Of a DNA stretch of 6,999 bases, positions 6,998 to 6,999 are shown piece by piece (position 1 is the stretch's first letter; every line of letters starts with the position of its first letter). The position numbers were made by a program, and so were the translations under genes. Location of the stretch: NCBI GenBank assembly GCA_026986305.1, contig JALSOU010000203.1, positions 1-6,999 on the forward strand, written 5' to 3'. Origin of the DNA: Thermoplasmata archaeon. Its GTDB lineage: Archaea > Thermoplasmatota > Thermoplasmata > WALJ01. The notes under the pieces were generated by a model. That model was given only the letters and a program-made list of their open reading frames with translations, searched no databases and had not been told where the DNA came from.

Positions 6998-6999
6998 AT

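Noticed and set aside
6988..6999. ATG at 6999-6997 as a start for the membrane protein
   Set aside because: That ATG is in another frame and meets TGA after three codons; it may instead be near the end of a preceding gene outside the window, which cannot be judged here.

Overview
The window reads as archaeal chromosome, almost entirely coding and entirely on the minus strand. The archaeal call rests on three things: a single-subunit STT3/AglB-type oligosaccharyltransferase, a TATA-type promoter in the one intergenic gap, and strong GGTG Shine-Dalgarno sites. The form of the transferase resembles those of Thermoplasmatota, perhaps Aciduliprofundum-like (DHVE2) lineages. That placement is from memory of the family and is not secure.

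Read in the direction of transcription (high to low coordinates) there are three genes. (1) A polytopic membrane protein of the 'putative small multi-drug export' family (PF06695 type) enters at the right edge and stops at 6227. (2) A short-chain-dehydrogenase-type nucleotide-sugar epimerase runs from 6243 to 5281 and overlaps gene 1 by 17 nt, so the two are translationally linked. (3) After a 75-bp gap with its own promoter, a giant oligosaccharyltransferase gene starts at 5205 and is open for 1735 codons to position 1, where it leaves the window without a stop. It therefore covers about three quarters of the window, although it is easy to miss because it has no stop codon here.

The likely common theme is protein N-glycosylation. 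The epimerase would supply a nucleotide sugar for the lipid-linked glycan and the AglB-like enzyme would transfer that glycan to Asn-X-Ser/Thr. The membrane protein might act in the envelope, speculatively in handling the lipid carrier.

The most striking feature is the transferase itself. A conventional AglB of about 915 residues (membrane domain, acidic motifs, WWDYG domain) is followed by at least nine tandem beta-sandwich repeats of the carboxypeptidase-regulatory/Cna-B kind. These carry about 31 N-glycosylation sequons, against 6 in the enzyme part. Only one cysteine occurs in the 1735 visible residues, and it lies three residues after the WWDYG motif. I saw no RNA gene, mobile element, CRISPR array or DNA-level tandem repeat, and no non-coding stretch longer than 75 bp between genes.
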